The notes: a model not told the origin generated them from the letters alone. Counted from the first letter of the stretch, positions 33,225-43,238 are shown. The stretch: 64,000 bases of DNA from Okapia johnstoni (GCA_024291935.2 CM044320.1:52146001-52210000); one strand, 5' to 3'. Made by a program: numbers and translations.

Positions 33225-33442
33225 AGACTGACTCATTAGAAAAGACCCTGATGCTGGGAAAGATTGATGGTAGGAGGAGAAGGGAATGACAGAGAATGAG
33301 ATGGTTGGATGGCATCACCAACTAAATGGACATGAGTTTGAGCAAGCTCTGGCAGTTGGTGATGGACAGGGAAGCCTGGCATGCTGCAGTCTGTGGGGCT
33401 GCAGAGTCAGACATGACTGAGTGGCTGAACTGAACTGATCCA
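33225..33442 (+). mobile_element. BovB 3' end fragment
   Basis: 'gactcattagaaaagaccctg', 'gatgctgggaaagattgatgg', 'ggacatgagtttgagcaagc' and the final 'gtggctgaactgaactga' are the 3' end of BovB, an RTE-clade LINE. 5' truncated. Probably mobilised in trans or by its parental LINE. Confidence 0.9.
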
Positions 33443-33464
33443 GTCTGTTGATTCTGTCATGGAG

Positions 33465-34130
33465 ATACAGTTGGTCCTCATAACTCACCAGTTCCATATC
33501 TGCAAATTCCTCTATTCTCCAAAACATATTTGTAACCCCAAACTCAAAACTCTTGGTGCTTTCATAGTCTTTCACAGACATGTACAGAGCAGTGAAGACG
33601 TTGAGTTTCCTGATGTGCATGTCGCAGCAACAGTCTGAGACAGGACTCTCAGACTTCTTGCTTCCACTCCACAGTGCCAACAACTGTTCTTTTTATGGTC
33701 AATTTAGTCCCACATTTTTCACATTCGTGTTCTTTCATTGGTGATTCTGATGTTTAAAATGTCCCCTAAGTGTAGTGCTATAGTGCTATCTAGTGATCCT
33801 AAGCGCAGAAGGCTGTGATGAGCCTTATGGAGAAGATAAGTGTGTCAGACAAGCTTCATTTAGGCATGAGTTATAGGGTTGTTGGCGGTGAGTTCAATGC
33901 TAATAAACCAACAATATATAAGCAATATATTATATAAGGTGTCTTTAGACAGAAACACTTATAAAAAAGGTTGGTATCAACTGGTTAGTGAAAGCGTTGT
34001 GACCACATGCTCTCAGGAACCTAACCCTGTACCTCCCCCAGGAGCAATGGTTCAGTATTTGCTAACTCAGTGTTTGAGGCACCTTTATAGAAAATAACCA
34101 CAGCGAATAGTGAGAACTGACTCTATGCAT
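33465..34130 (+). mobile_element. Tigger-type DNA transposon (TcMar) with transposase relic
   Basis: The left end 'acagttggtcctcataactc' and the right end 'tgagaactgactc' are inverted-repeat-like, as in Tigger/pogo elements. Inside, about 33,863-33,919 translates to 'GMSYRVVGGEFNANKPTIY'. This matches the helix-turn-helix DNA-binding start of Tigger transposases (usual form GMSxxAVGxxFNVNESTI). Only this N-terminal part survives, broken by stops on both sides. Downstream sequence carries the usual '3' non-coding 'ctcaggaacctaaccctg'. The frames 33,315-33,683 (-) and 33,879-34,097 (+) lie inside. Confidence 0.7.
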
Positions 34131-34223
34131 AAAACTGCTGATAAGTATTCAAGCATGGCTTCAAGCATGCCATGGCTTCATAAAGGAAGAATGGTAAGTA
34201 AACATTTTAGAAGTTAGAAGTTC

Positions 34224-34498
34224 GTATGGCTGCCAGAGAGGAAAAATGGGGGAAAGAGATAGGGAGTTTGGGATCGACGGGTACACACTGCTATACTTTA
34301 AATGGATAATCAACAAAGACCTACTGTATAATACAGGGAATTCTGCTTAATGTTATGTAGCAGACTGGATGGGAGGGGAGTTTTGAGGAGAATGGACACA
34401 GGTATAAGTATGGCTGAGTCCCTTTGTTGTCCACCTGAAACCATCACAACATTGCTAAATCGGCTGTACTCCAATATAAAATTAAAAAGTTAAAAAAA
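34224..34498 (+). mobile_element. 5'-truncated L1 3' UTR (L1-BT-like)
   Basis: 'gtacacactgctatacttta', 'ggataatcaacaaagacctac', 'gcttaatgttatgtagcag' and 'gctgtactccaatataaaatt' then an A-tail. Perfect 10-bp direct repeats ttagaagttc lie at 34,214-34,223 and 34,499-34,508, marking the insertion. Confidence 0.85.
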
Positions 34499-34596
34499 TT
34501 AGAAGTTCAAAATGGGAGTGGAGGTGTAGACAATGAGGTGTGCAGTGGAGACGGAAGGGCATTCCAGGCAAAAAGGACAACAGGTACAGACGAAGA

Positions 34597-35040
34597 GCAG
34601 GGGTCAACAACCTACAGCCTCAAGGTGAAATCCAGCCCCCATATACTGTTGTAAATAGCTTTTTTAATACTCTAGCTTTATTTTTTTTAAGATTTATTTA
34701 CTTACTTTTGACTGTGCTGGGTCTTCATTGCTGCGGGGGCTACTCTTTGTTGCGGTGCACAGTCTTCTTATTGTGGTGGAATCTCTCATGGCACATAGGC
34801 TCTGGGCACACTGGCTTCCTTGGCTGTGGAGCCCTGGCTTAGCAGCTGTGTGGCACATGGGATCTTCCTGGATCAGGGACTGAACTCATGACCTGTGCAT
34901 TGGCAGTCAGATTCTTAACCACTAGACCACCAGGAAAACCCCTAAATAAAGTTTTATTGGAACACAGCCATGTCCATTTGTTTATTTATTGTCTATGTCT
35001 GTTTCTAGCTCCTGGCTTAGGGGTAGGAGAGGCATGGAGC
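34597..35040 (+). repeat. hAT-type DNA transposon relic, split by a CHR SINE
   Basis: 'aggggtcaacaacctacagcc' with 'gaaatccagcccccatatactg' (34,598-34,650), and after the SINE 'aataaagttttattggaacacagccatgtcc' (34,945-34,975) with 'attgtctatgtctg', follow a common non-autonomous hAT family ('ggggtcggcaaactacggcc'). The exact family name is uncertain. Confidence 0.55.
34676..34943 (-). mobile_element. CHR-type SINE, antisense
   Basis: + strand 'gatttatttacttacttttgac' (reverse of the A-rich tail), 'gtgctgggtcttcattgctg', 'catgggatcttcctggatc' and the reversed head 'accactagaccaccaggaaa'. Minus-strand copy inserted in the hAT relic, with target copies similar to 'taaatagctttttt' (left) and 'taaataaagtttta' (right). 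Confidence 0.78.
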
Positions 35041-35511
35041 ATTTGTAGCAAATTGTTCATGTGGGAGAGGGACAGTAAATGAAGACAAACAGTTGGCAGG
35101 AGTCTGAGGATGAGTAGCCTAAGGGCAGACAAAAGGCCTACACAGGGATGTGTATGTTATACGCACTGCAGACTGGAGAGGGGAGAGACTAGAGGCTGTG
35201 AGATCAGCTAAGAGGCTGTGGAAATAGTCCAGCTGAGAAAGATGGGCACTAAAGGGAAAAGGGAGCAATCTGAAACCCTTTTAAGGAGACAGAAGTCATT
35301 ATAGCTTTGTGATCATTTTGACTTGGAAGAGTTTGAAAAAGAAGGAGGAACGGAATGATTGCTGGGTCTGAATGTGATGAAGCAGTGAATGATTGTGCTA
35401 TCTTCCAAGAGGTCCACAAGATTCAAGAAGAGCAGCTTTGAGGGAGAGGAAGAACAGGATTTTGGTCTTGGACATTCTGAACCTGAGATACGCTGAGAGA
35501 TCCAAACGTAG

Positions 35512-35577
35512 ATCTAATTTAATCTTTCCATTTTAAAAGATGTAGTGAGGTTCAGGTTATTTAAATATCTTGCCAAG
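35512..35577 (+). repeat. 66-bp repeat, copy A (partner at 38,010-38,075)
   Basis: The unit contains 'ctttccattttaaaagatg' and 'tatttaaatatcttgccaag'. Aligned to 38,010-38,075 it differs at about 7 of 66 positions. It resembles the L2/MIR 'ccattttacagatgagg' core but shares derived changes with its partner. Confidence 0.7.
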
Positions 35578-35646
35578 TGAGCAACTGGATACACAGGCCT
35601 ATAGAAATGGGGAGAGACATTTGCACTGATAAACAGCTTTGGAAGT

Positions 35647-36831
35647 TGCCGGGAGCCGGCCCACAAGATCCCACCCGTGACAGAGTCATGAGGAAGAGGA
35701 CTGATTTGAGCACGGCTTCTCAGGCCTCAGGGATTCTCGGAATTCTGCCTCAGTGCTCACCTTAAAGATAATATCTGTCTTTCTGATGTTTGCTATAATA
35801 AACCTCTTCTTGTTTTCTGTGACTTAGGCAAAAGGCTTTTCCTGATTCTCTTCTAAAATAGATCAATCTGAAGCCTCAATCTACAAGGCCCCTGAATGAT
35901 AGCACCCTAATAAAATTATCTAGGATATAGAGTGTGCTAATCTAAATTCCTGTTGCTAGCATATTGGTTTGCTTAATAAATATACCTGTGCCTTTGGAGT
36001 TAATGTGCATGGCTGCTCCTTAACAACAAAACAGCATTGAGAGCTTCCACACAGAAAGCCCCAACGGGCACAGAGCCCTTCGTAGGAAAACAGGCTTATC
36101 AAGAAATGTAAGAGATATTGCTTTATGAAAGTGTTACTTAGACTACATTTACTCACTGTGTTTTTGCTCTTAACATATTTAGCCTCTATAATGAAAGCAT
36201 AATAGTTAAAGATTTATATAAATAGAAGTTTAGCTTTAATACAAATAATAAGACGATTGTTAATTCAGCTGGTGATTTTGCTAAGCACTGACCTTGGCGC
36301 TTTCAGCTGCTGCGCCATGACTTTATGGGACCACATTCTTCTCTGTTAGGCTCAAGGCATAAGAGAGAGTACAGAAAACAGGTTTTACCTTGAAACTCTG
36401 AGTTTGTGAATCCTTTCTTTGTCATAATCTGCTGTGCCTGTTTTCTTTAAAAAATGTAACCCTGATACTTTCTGTGCCTGATGCAAAAGTGTCCTGGCTG
36501 ATCAACCCTTATCAATAAAAGAGTCACCAGATGTTAGCAAGCCTCACGGCCAGAAGATGATGTAAACAACTTTAAACTTTTTGTAACTGAAAAACGCAAA
36601 CAGTGTCCTGGTTCCGATAAGGGTTAAAAACTGCTGACCCATTGATTTGATTTGGCGTGACTCTATACTTTACATTTGTCTCTATGTACAACTAAAAATA
36701 TAAAAGCTGCCCTGAAAACAATAAAGTCGGAAGACTTTTGGAAACACCACGACTCGCTGTGTCTTCTCATTCGTATCGCCGACGCCGTCCATCCTGAGGG
36801 AACCCTGTCCAGCTGGAGCAGGTCTCCGGCA
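35647..36831 (+). mobile_element. solo LTR of a class II (ERVK/betaretrovirus-like) endogenous retrovirus, BTLTR1-like
   Basis: 1,185 bp bounded by TG...CA with perfect short inverted ends, TGCCGG and CCGGCA. It is flanked by perfect 6-bp target-site duplications ggaagt (35,641-35,646 and 36,832-36,837); six bases is the size made by class II retroviral integrases. Near the 3' side a TATAAAA box lies at 36,699-36,705 and an AATAAA at 36,720-36,725. This leaves a short R and a CG-containing U5 (CpGs near 36,752-36,791). No primer-binding site, gag, pol or env is next to it. This is therefore one LTR left after recombination between two LTRs. Bovine LTRs of similar opening sequence exist (BTLTR1 by memory). 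It could still act as a promoter or poly(A) signal. Confidence 0.85.
36699..36725 (+). promoter_or_regulatory. LTR TATA box and poly(A) signal
   Basis: TATAAAA (36,699-36,705) and AATAAA (36,720-36,725) are 14 bases apart near the U3/R boundary of the solo LTR. Such close packing is usual in class II retroviral LTRs. Transcription from it would start about 25-30 bases after the TATA box, near 36,730. Confidence 0.55.
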
Positions 36832-36837
36832 GGAAGT

Positions 36838-37429
36838 CATCAAATAATAATGAAAACTCTGTTTGTAGTTAGCTTGCTTAAGAAAAGCACAAAGGATGAG
36901 AGACACAGGGCAAGAGGAAGGATGAAAGAATTGAGCCAACAGAGGACACAAGCCAGGCATGGGTGGAGTAAGATCTTGCCAAGAGTTTGCAACAGTGGTT
37001 AAACATAGAAAGAAGAGCTGATATCTAGAGCACCACTTGGATTTGAATCTTTATCTGGTATGGGTGAGTCAAACTCTATACATTTATGTCTTCTGAATCC
37101 TCTTTAATCTTAACTAAAGACAGCTAAACCTACTCCACAACTTCACACCAGAAATAAGATAGCTCTGCAAGCTCACACTCCGTGAGCCCAAATTCAAGGC
37201 CCACCAAAACTACTTGGAGTATTACTGCACTGTTGGAGAGGGCAGAAAGGATGTACCAAAACACAGCTTGTGTTACTACTGCTCTGTGCTAAGTGACCAA
37301 GCAGGAATTAACATCTCTGTTTCAAAGATACAGGGAAACTGAAGTATTTTATTGAACCCTTGTTGTGTATCAGGCACAGCGCTGGGTACAATCAGAGAAC
37401 ATTTAAGCTGAGGGGTTCTTGGGCTACAT
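36838..37429. other. single-copy DNA
   Basis: No feature recognised. The + frame 36,676-37,002 spans the LTR boundary and is not a gene. Confidence 0.35.
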
Positions 37430-37870
37430 CTGCTTCAGGGCTTAAATACTGTGCTCCTTAGAGTGCTGGGCAATCTTTCCTGGGTGCCAGACCCCATCCT
37501 GTGTGGCAGAGGACAGCGATCTGCTTACCATACCCATTTCTCTTGTTTGTTCTGAGTACAGAGGAAGCTCACATTTCCCAGCCCCCCTTAAAGTTAGGTG
37601 TGACAGAACTGATGCTCCTACTTTCAGGCCTGGACTGTAAACAATCTCCCATGGGTAATCTTCTCTCTCTTTTCCCATTTTCTAGTTGGGTCAAAACCTA
37701 GGGCTGCCTTGGCCTCCCTGTGTTGAAGGTGTCAGAGACTCTATCTGCTGAGTAATCATCCAGAGAGACATATAATCCCTCAAACTCTACTCTCAGATAT
37801 AAACTGACTTTATGTGAGTAGAAAATAAACTATTTTGTTACATTACTAAGATCCAGGGTCATTTGTTTCA
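37430..37870 (+). repeat. possible MLT1-type LTR
   Basis: The 3' end 'gagtagaaaataaactattttgttacattactaag' recalls the MLT1 terminus ('gagcaagaaataaac' then 'gtgttaagccact'). Upstream 'tgtgacagaactgatgctcc' and 'tgggtaatcttctctctctttt' fit loosely. Tentative. Confidence 0.35.
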
Positions 37871-38009
37871 TTACTAGTGCTAATATCTTAAGTAATCACT
37901 TTTTCACTCTAAATAACACTGTACGTACCATTTTTACATAAAGGGTTTTACATGAGCATGTGTTTAAAGACAGAAAAGATTCCACTATTAGTAATGATAG
38001 AAAACTATG

Positions 38010-38075
38010 GATCTAACTTAACCTTTCCATTTTAAAAGATAGAGTAAGGTTCAGGCTGTTTAAATATCTTGCCAA
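38010..38075 (+). repeat. 66-bp repeat, copy B (partner at 35,512-35,577)
   Basis: Same orientation as its partner, roughly 89% identical, 2.4 kb away across the solo LTR. The flanks on either side are unrelated to those of copy A. Confidence 0.7.
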
Positions 38076-39640
38076 GGCAGCCCACTAAATCCCTAAATAT
38101 TGGCTTAGGGAGAAGTTCCCCCATGAAATCGAGGGTACATGTGGTGTCATTTGATCTAAACACTAAGAGACACTAAATTGAAGTGAAATATAATGATTGC
38201 TTAATTGCTCTACCTAACCCTGCTAGAAGCAAAAAAAAAAAAAAGAAACAAAAACTGGCCTGATAAGTGAATGTTCCAGTCTTCTCTTCACTTAACATCT
38301 GTTAGGTACTTAGGTTCTTCTAGCTTCTTGTCTGAGCTTCATCATAGATTTTGCAAAAGGATTTTTGTCTTTAAAGATTTATTTAAAAAAAAATTAAGCA
38401 GTCACTGGAAAGCAGTTGAACTCAATATTCAAGAGACATCTTATCAAATGCCAACTAAATATGCTCTAAGCATCAGACTGTGTCCTCAGGAAGTAAAGAT
38501 GAATGATTTGACCCTCAAAGAATTCCCGGCCTGGTAGGTGAAACAGACAATAACCAAAACAAAATAGTGAGGAGTTAACAGATATGTGAAAACTACAGGA
38601 ATACCAAAGGTAGAGGCATGGCTATTTGATATTCCATAGGTTTCATAATTTAATATCCTAGAGGATCTTATTTATTGCAAAGATTATTTATCAACAGCTA
38701 GGAATAAGACCCAAGAGAATAGTAATGAGACTATTATTTACCACCACCAGTCAGCACCTTCATACTGATTGTGACCACTATTATTGATGAATTTTTACTT
38801 TTTAATCATAAAAAAGTGAAGACTGCATAAAGTGCTTCACCAGTGAAATACAAGAGAAGACCAAAATTTGGGGGTTAAAATACTTGGGGATTCTACTAGT
38901 AGAATCAGCGAGATGTGATGAATTTCTGTACTTTGTCTATCATTGGGATGGAAAAGAATAATAGAATTTGAGAAACAGAAAGGACCTTAGAGATCATCTA
39001 ATCCAACAAGATGAATAAACTTTTCTTTTCCATTGCCAATAAACTGGCAAAATCGGATGAATACAACTCTTTTGAGTTATAGGTGGTCTGATGAATTGAG
39101 ACGGCCATGGTTCAGCCGAAGGCACTAGAATTTCTCCACGCCACAAAAAATAAACTTTTTTTTATAAACAGTCAATTTAAGTTGGGTAGTTTTCATCACT
39201 TCTATAAATATACTATCAACATGGGAGCAAAAACAATGCCCCTAGAAAGAGAAATGGATGAACTTTTACTTAGTTTCCCTTTGAGATTTCAACAGAAAAT
39301 GTTGCAGTTCCTTATACTTTTTTTAAAAGCAATTATTTTTTAAAATGACTGTAGCCTATTTTCAAGAAGGTACTGTGAAACACACCTAAGACACAAGGAT
39401 TTCTCAGTGGTTGATAATCTTTGTCTAATAAATCAGATACAGATCAGATTTTAAAAAATATTTTTTCTACCTTCAACAACAACTTTGAGGCCATGTCAAA
39501 AGAAAAGGTTGTGGTTCCAGATGTCCTTGCCCTACCACGCACCATCAGTCCCCAGGGTTCTGCTTCTCCTTTGCATGGGAAGTTATCCTGGTCTCTATCA
39601 TTCTTTTAATCTAAGACATTTTTAAAATACATTTCACTAC
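38076..39640. other. single-copy AT-rich DNA, a few old-repeat echoes
   Basis: 38,430-38,580 loosely resembles the placental repeat with 'gtgctgggtgatacaaagatgaataag'. About 38,965-39,010 has 'gaccttagagatcatctaatcc', a common ancient-repeat phrase. Neither is long enough to assign. The frames 38,271-38,537 and 39,107-39,343 have no known domain. Confidence 0.35.
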
Positions 39641-39855
39641 TTCCCTGGTAGCTCAGACAATAAAGTGTCTGCCTACAATGCGGGAGACCTGAGTTCAATC
39701 CCTGGGTCAGGAAGATCTCCTGGAGAAGGAAATGGCAACCCACTCCAGTATTCTTGCCTGGAAAAACCCATGGATGGAGGAGCCTGGTAGGCTACAGTTC
39801 ATGGGGTCGCAAAGAGTCAGACATGACTGAGCGACTTCACTTCTTCACTTCTTCT
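39641..39855 (+). mobile_element. Bov-tA SINE
   Basis: Head 'cttccctggtagctcagac', 'gagttcaatccctgggtc', body 'cccactccagtattcttgcc' to 'gagtcagacatgactgagc' with a 'gacttcacttcttcacttc' tail. Confidence 0.92.
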
Positions 39856-39894
39856 TCACTCTCAAGGAAAGGAATTTTATACAGGCTAAGTGGG

Positions 39895-40085
39895 ATTCAT
39901 CAGATGTTCTCAAACCTGGCTGCACATCATAACTATCAGAAGAGGATTTTAAAAAATACAGCTTACCAAATTCTACCCCCACCCCAAACTACTGATCAAA
40001 TAGGTCATGGGTGGGACCTGGGAACATGGAATTTTTTTAATCTTTAAGCTCTTCAGGTGTATCTAATGGGTTTGGGATCCAACAA
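39895..40085 (+). repeat. hAT-Charlie MER5A-like element
   Basis: 'gatgttctcaaacctggctgc', 'attctacccccaccccaaac' and 'tcttcaggtgtatctaatgg' follow the MER5A order. Full length about 190 bp. Confidence 0.55.
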
Positions 40086-41007
40086 TGCAAATTATCAAAT
40101 CTTTTAACAGCAAAAATTTTATCTGCTTCCTTATCTACGGGATGCAAAGTTCAAGATGATATAATTTACAGAAGAAAAAACCTTTTGCTTTATTATATCA
40201 AAAATAACTAACAGGACCCAGACTACAATTGTCTCCTAAGAAATAATATACCCAGGATAAATGATGCAAAAGCAAATGCTTTATTACCTCAAAACTAATC
40301 TCTGACATACTGTTGTAATTTACTAGTTGATGGTATTCGACAAAACTAGGAACTGAACGAATTCATTTAGATTATATTTGGTTGCATCAGCAGTCTCTGT
40401 TGTTGCTGTTTTTCTTTTCTTTAATGGTGACCATTAGCCTTCTATAGCAGGCATGATGGTGGCTTTCTATCCTTATAAGTGGAGGCTACTGCTTATTTTA
40501 ATTTTGGTACCTTGTACTATCTTTCTGGCCACAGGTGCAATTACAAATCACCCTAAAAGTTGCTTTCATGACTAGAGCTCCAAGGGGGATTCAACAAGAT
40601 TTCTGTATGTAATTACCCAGTTGGAAGTTAGCCAGATTCCCAGGACTGCAGCTCTCACCCTTATGAACAGAACTCTTTGATTGTTAATAATCACACCCAG
40701 TCAGCCACCTGGTATTTAGAAATCCTTAGAAAGCAACTTAATGCTCCATGAAAAACTTGGGGGCAGATCACAAGAGGAGTAGTGTTTTCACAGGGTTACC
40801 TATTGGGGGTAGGTCCCACCAGCTGATAATATAGCCAACTGCTATTCAAAGTCATCTTTTTTTGCATTCCAGGTGTTTAATAATTGAGTTCTGGCACAAA
40901 TGCATGTTTCTTCGAATTTTCTCAAAATTCATTTTTCTGAGAAATTCCACACCTTTCTCATGGCTTTATTCTTACCTGTTATGTGTGTCATTTTTCTTCC
41001 TTTTCAG
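40086..41007. other. single-copy AT-rich DNA
   Basis: No repeat family recognised. The end of this stretch is a long pyrimidine tract (40,990-41,007) that could be a splice acceptor for the next entry. Confidence 0.35.
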
Positions 41008-41077
41008 TGACAATGTTGTTAACAATACAACTATCTGTGAGCATGAGAATGACCCAAGATGTCAAAATGTACTCTAA
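41008..41077 (+). other. candidate 3' terminal exon (weak)
   Basis: A very strong acceptor, a run of pyrimidines ending ccttttcag at 41,007, precedes 70 bases with an open frame closed by TAA at 41,075-41,077. Read from 41,009 the frame gives 22 residues starting DNVVNNTTICEHENDPRC, with two NxT-type sites and two cysteines. I do not recognise it in any family. A second frame is also open across most of the unit, so openness is weak evidence. No donor follows, so it could only be terminal. No clear poly(A) signal within 500 bases except weak AT-rich candidates. Chance is quite possible. Confidence 0.2.
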
Positions 41078-41444
41078 TGATTTTTCACATTGAATGCATT
41101 TGATTAGTTGCAAGAGGCAACTATCGAAACTGCTTGTTGTCATTTGCCACTCCATTTTTTTAATTCACAGAATGAGTCTCGCCTCTTTTTACTGTGGCCA
41201 CAGTATCAGAACTGGGAAATGTGGTGCTGTTTCAAGTTTCTGAGCCCATGTGGTTCAGTTGGTTTTCAGTTTAGATATTAAGGCATCATGTTATCATCAA
41301 AAGTAAAGGTCCTTCAACAAAACTCTTCTCAATGTTGTCCCAAACAAGACCTGAACATGGCTCACCTGGCAGGCTTTCTTTCCTCTTTTACTAGAGGCTT
41401 CCCAGGAGACCCTGGCCTTTAAAAATTTTAACTCTAGATGCACT
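41078..41444. other. single-copy DNA
   Basis: No repeat or gene recognised. Confidence 0.35.
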
Positions 41445-41640
41445 CACAAGGTTCAGATCCTGACTTAGCCACATACAAGCTGTGTGTCCTCAGACAACTT
41501 GCTTAGCTTAGCCTCTCTGTACCTCCATTGTCTTGCCAGAAACATGAAGTTACTCTAAGTACTTAACACAGTCAGTTGTAGGGAGGATTAATAATTAATA
41601 ATAATTATTATTATCCTTCTAGTCCCTCCTGTTCTATGAA
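41445..41640 (+). repeat. MIR SINE
   Basis: 'ggttcagatcctgacttagcc', 'cacatacaagctgtgtgtcc', 'acaacttgcttagcttagcc' and 'cattgtcttgccagaaacatg' match the MIR order. The AT-rich end at 41,590-41,622 is a TAATAAT run. Confidence 0.65.
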
Positions 41641-42038
41641 GGTTTCCTTCACTGCTCTGGGTCACACCTATTTCCCTAAACCATTCTATGCCATTTAATG
41701 AGTAAGCACACATTTGACACTTAATATATATGTCAGTACATGCTGCTATACATGTTATATTATAATATCTCCAAGAGATTGAGGAACTGGATTCTTAGAC
41801 TTCTGTATGGAACACAGTGCTTGACCCACTGTATATATATAACTATTTTTTGGTGAACCTGAGACTACAAAATGCTAAAAGGGAGATTACTCAAGAAAAA
41901 TGGGAAGTTCTTTAAAAAAAAAACAACGTAATTCTGACATCCAATTGCAAATAAATCTCATCAAGAAAGAAAAAAAGAAGTACTGAAAGAAGCCAATTCT
42001 CTGAGACACTCAAGTTTTAAGATGGAAATATTCTAAAG
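41641..42038. other. single-copy DNA
   Basis: No clear repeat. The end of this stretch may belong to the CR1/L3 element that follows, but I see no protein resemblance before about 42,039. Confidence 0.3.
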
Positions 42039-42195
42039 ATGCTAAGAAGGGCTCTTAACCAGATGAAAGAGGCATGGACTCATAAGAACTGTGTCAGAAA
42101 GGCAAAAGCCCCAAGTGAACTGAGGCTTGATGAGAAAAATGTGAGGGACAACAAAGAAAGCTTTTACAGTTGTATTCAGAACATGAAGTTGACAG
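42039..42195 (+). pseudogene. CR1/L3-type LINE ORF2 relic (EN-RT linker)
   Basis: The open frame 42,039-42,269 has an N-terminal half that resembles the linker between endonuclease and reverse transcriptase in CR1-clade LINEs. 'VRKAKAPSELRL' near residues 19-30 fits the usual 'VRKAKAxxELxL'. 'DNKESFYSCIQNMK' near residues 37-50 fits 'xNKKGFYRYIxxKR'. Similarity stops about residue 50. CR1-type elements in mammals (L3) are very old, so an open 50-codon stretch is surprising but not impossible by chance. No RT motif follows. CR1 proteins copy their own RNA. This piece is not expected to be active. Confidence 0.5.
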
Positions 42196-42271
42196 GGCTA
42201 AGCGGCTTTCGGCCTTGGGCTGGTGGTCTAAGTCGATGGATAACCAAGAGGAAGAACAGGGCTGTGTAAAA

Positions 42272-42293
42272 GGGCGGGGGTTTGGGGGGGGGG
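42272..42293 (+). other. G-rich run, candidate G-quadruplex
   Basis: GGG, C, GGGGG, TTT, then ten G residues form a motif able to make three-tetrad quadruplexes with short loops. It is the most G-skewed segment in the window. Confidence 0.7.
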
Positions 42294-42414
42294 ATTTCTA
42301 GCCCTAAAGGGGTGGAGCACAGATCAGTAAAAGGGAACACCAGGAGGGAGTTAAAGAGCTCTGAGATCAAAGGCAAAGAACAGAGGCAGGTAGCCTGGTG
42401 GGGAAATAATATGA

Positions 42415-42640
42415 GCCTTGGGTTTGAACTTGGTTCTGACAATCACTAGCTGTGTAACCTTGGGCAAGTTACTTAGCACCTCGCTGACACAGCCTCTTGA
42501 TCTGTAAAGCAGAGATAAAATGCTTTCTTCATAGGAGAAATTTGTAAGGCTATTTAAACATAATATGTTAAACATTTAACCCAGTAGAGTGTCTGAATAA
42601 GTTATAGTAGTGGCTGTTGTCTTTAAAATAATACTTATAT
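42415..42640 (+). repeat. MIR SINE
   Basis: 'cttgggtttgaacttggttctg', 'actagctgtgtaaccttggg', 'caagttacttagcacctcg' and 'cttgatctgtaaagcagag' are a very recognisable MIR core. + strand. It is the best preserved MIR here. Confidence 0.8.
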
Positions 42641-43225
42641 TAGTGCTATAGTAAAGGGCATCCAGATTCTGATAAGGGGTTCAGGTCTGCTGCCCTGAGT
42701 GAATTATACCTCAAAGGACCAAGAGACATTTCCAAGGGGATTGATCAACCTCCACAAGGTAGAATCTGAAGAACTGGAGAAACCTCAACACCTCAGACAG
42801 GAGGCCAGCAAATGCACTTTGAATTTTCAAATGAGATAAGGAGAAAGCTGGAAGGCATGAACAGATGAGCTGACTGGTATGGTTGAAAACACCTAGAGAA
42901 GGAACAGTGATGGCTAAGATGGACAACAAAAAAGTCATGACTGGCTGACTTCATTTCCGGTCCCCTCCCCCAACACACACGAGATAAAGACAATGTTTTT
43001 AGCATAGAGAGAAACAGAAAGAGGACAGCACCCTGAGGGAGATTCAGAATTGAACAAAACCTGATACCCAAAATGTACTGATTAACCAATTCATGCCAAT
43101 CAAATAAGCAGCCTGCTTTCAGATCTCACAGCTCTCTCCATGGCTTGGTGCTTTCACTGTGTCTTTAAAATCAATTACCAGGATGAATATATGGAAGACA
43201 TATTCAGCAATTTTACTAACAACTT
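42641..43225. other. single-copy DNA
   Basis: No repeat recognised. Overlapping minus-strand frames 42,711-43,089 have no known domain. Confidence 0.35.
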
Positions 43226-43238
43226 GGATTTAGGAAAG

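Larger units (their letters stand above)
34510..35570 (+). repeat. ancient mammalian repeat (unassigned), discontinuous, copy 1
   Basis: 'agggcattccaggcaaaaagg' (34,557) and, past later insertions, 'ctaagaggctgtggaaatagtccagctg' (about 35,208) and 'gagatccaaacgtagatc' follow a placental-wide repeat. In that family 'gagcattccaggcagagg' precedes 'ggaggctattgcagtagtccagg'. Another copy is at 44,505-46,245. Family name not recalled with confidence. Confidence 0.45.

Noticed and set aside
36676..37002. 108-codon + frame
   Set aside because: Begins in the U3/R part of the solo LTR and runs past its end into unrelated DNA.
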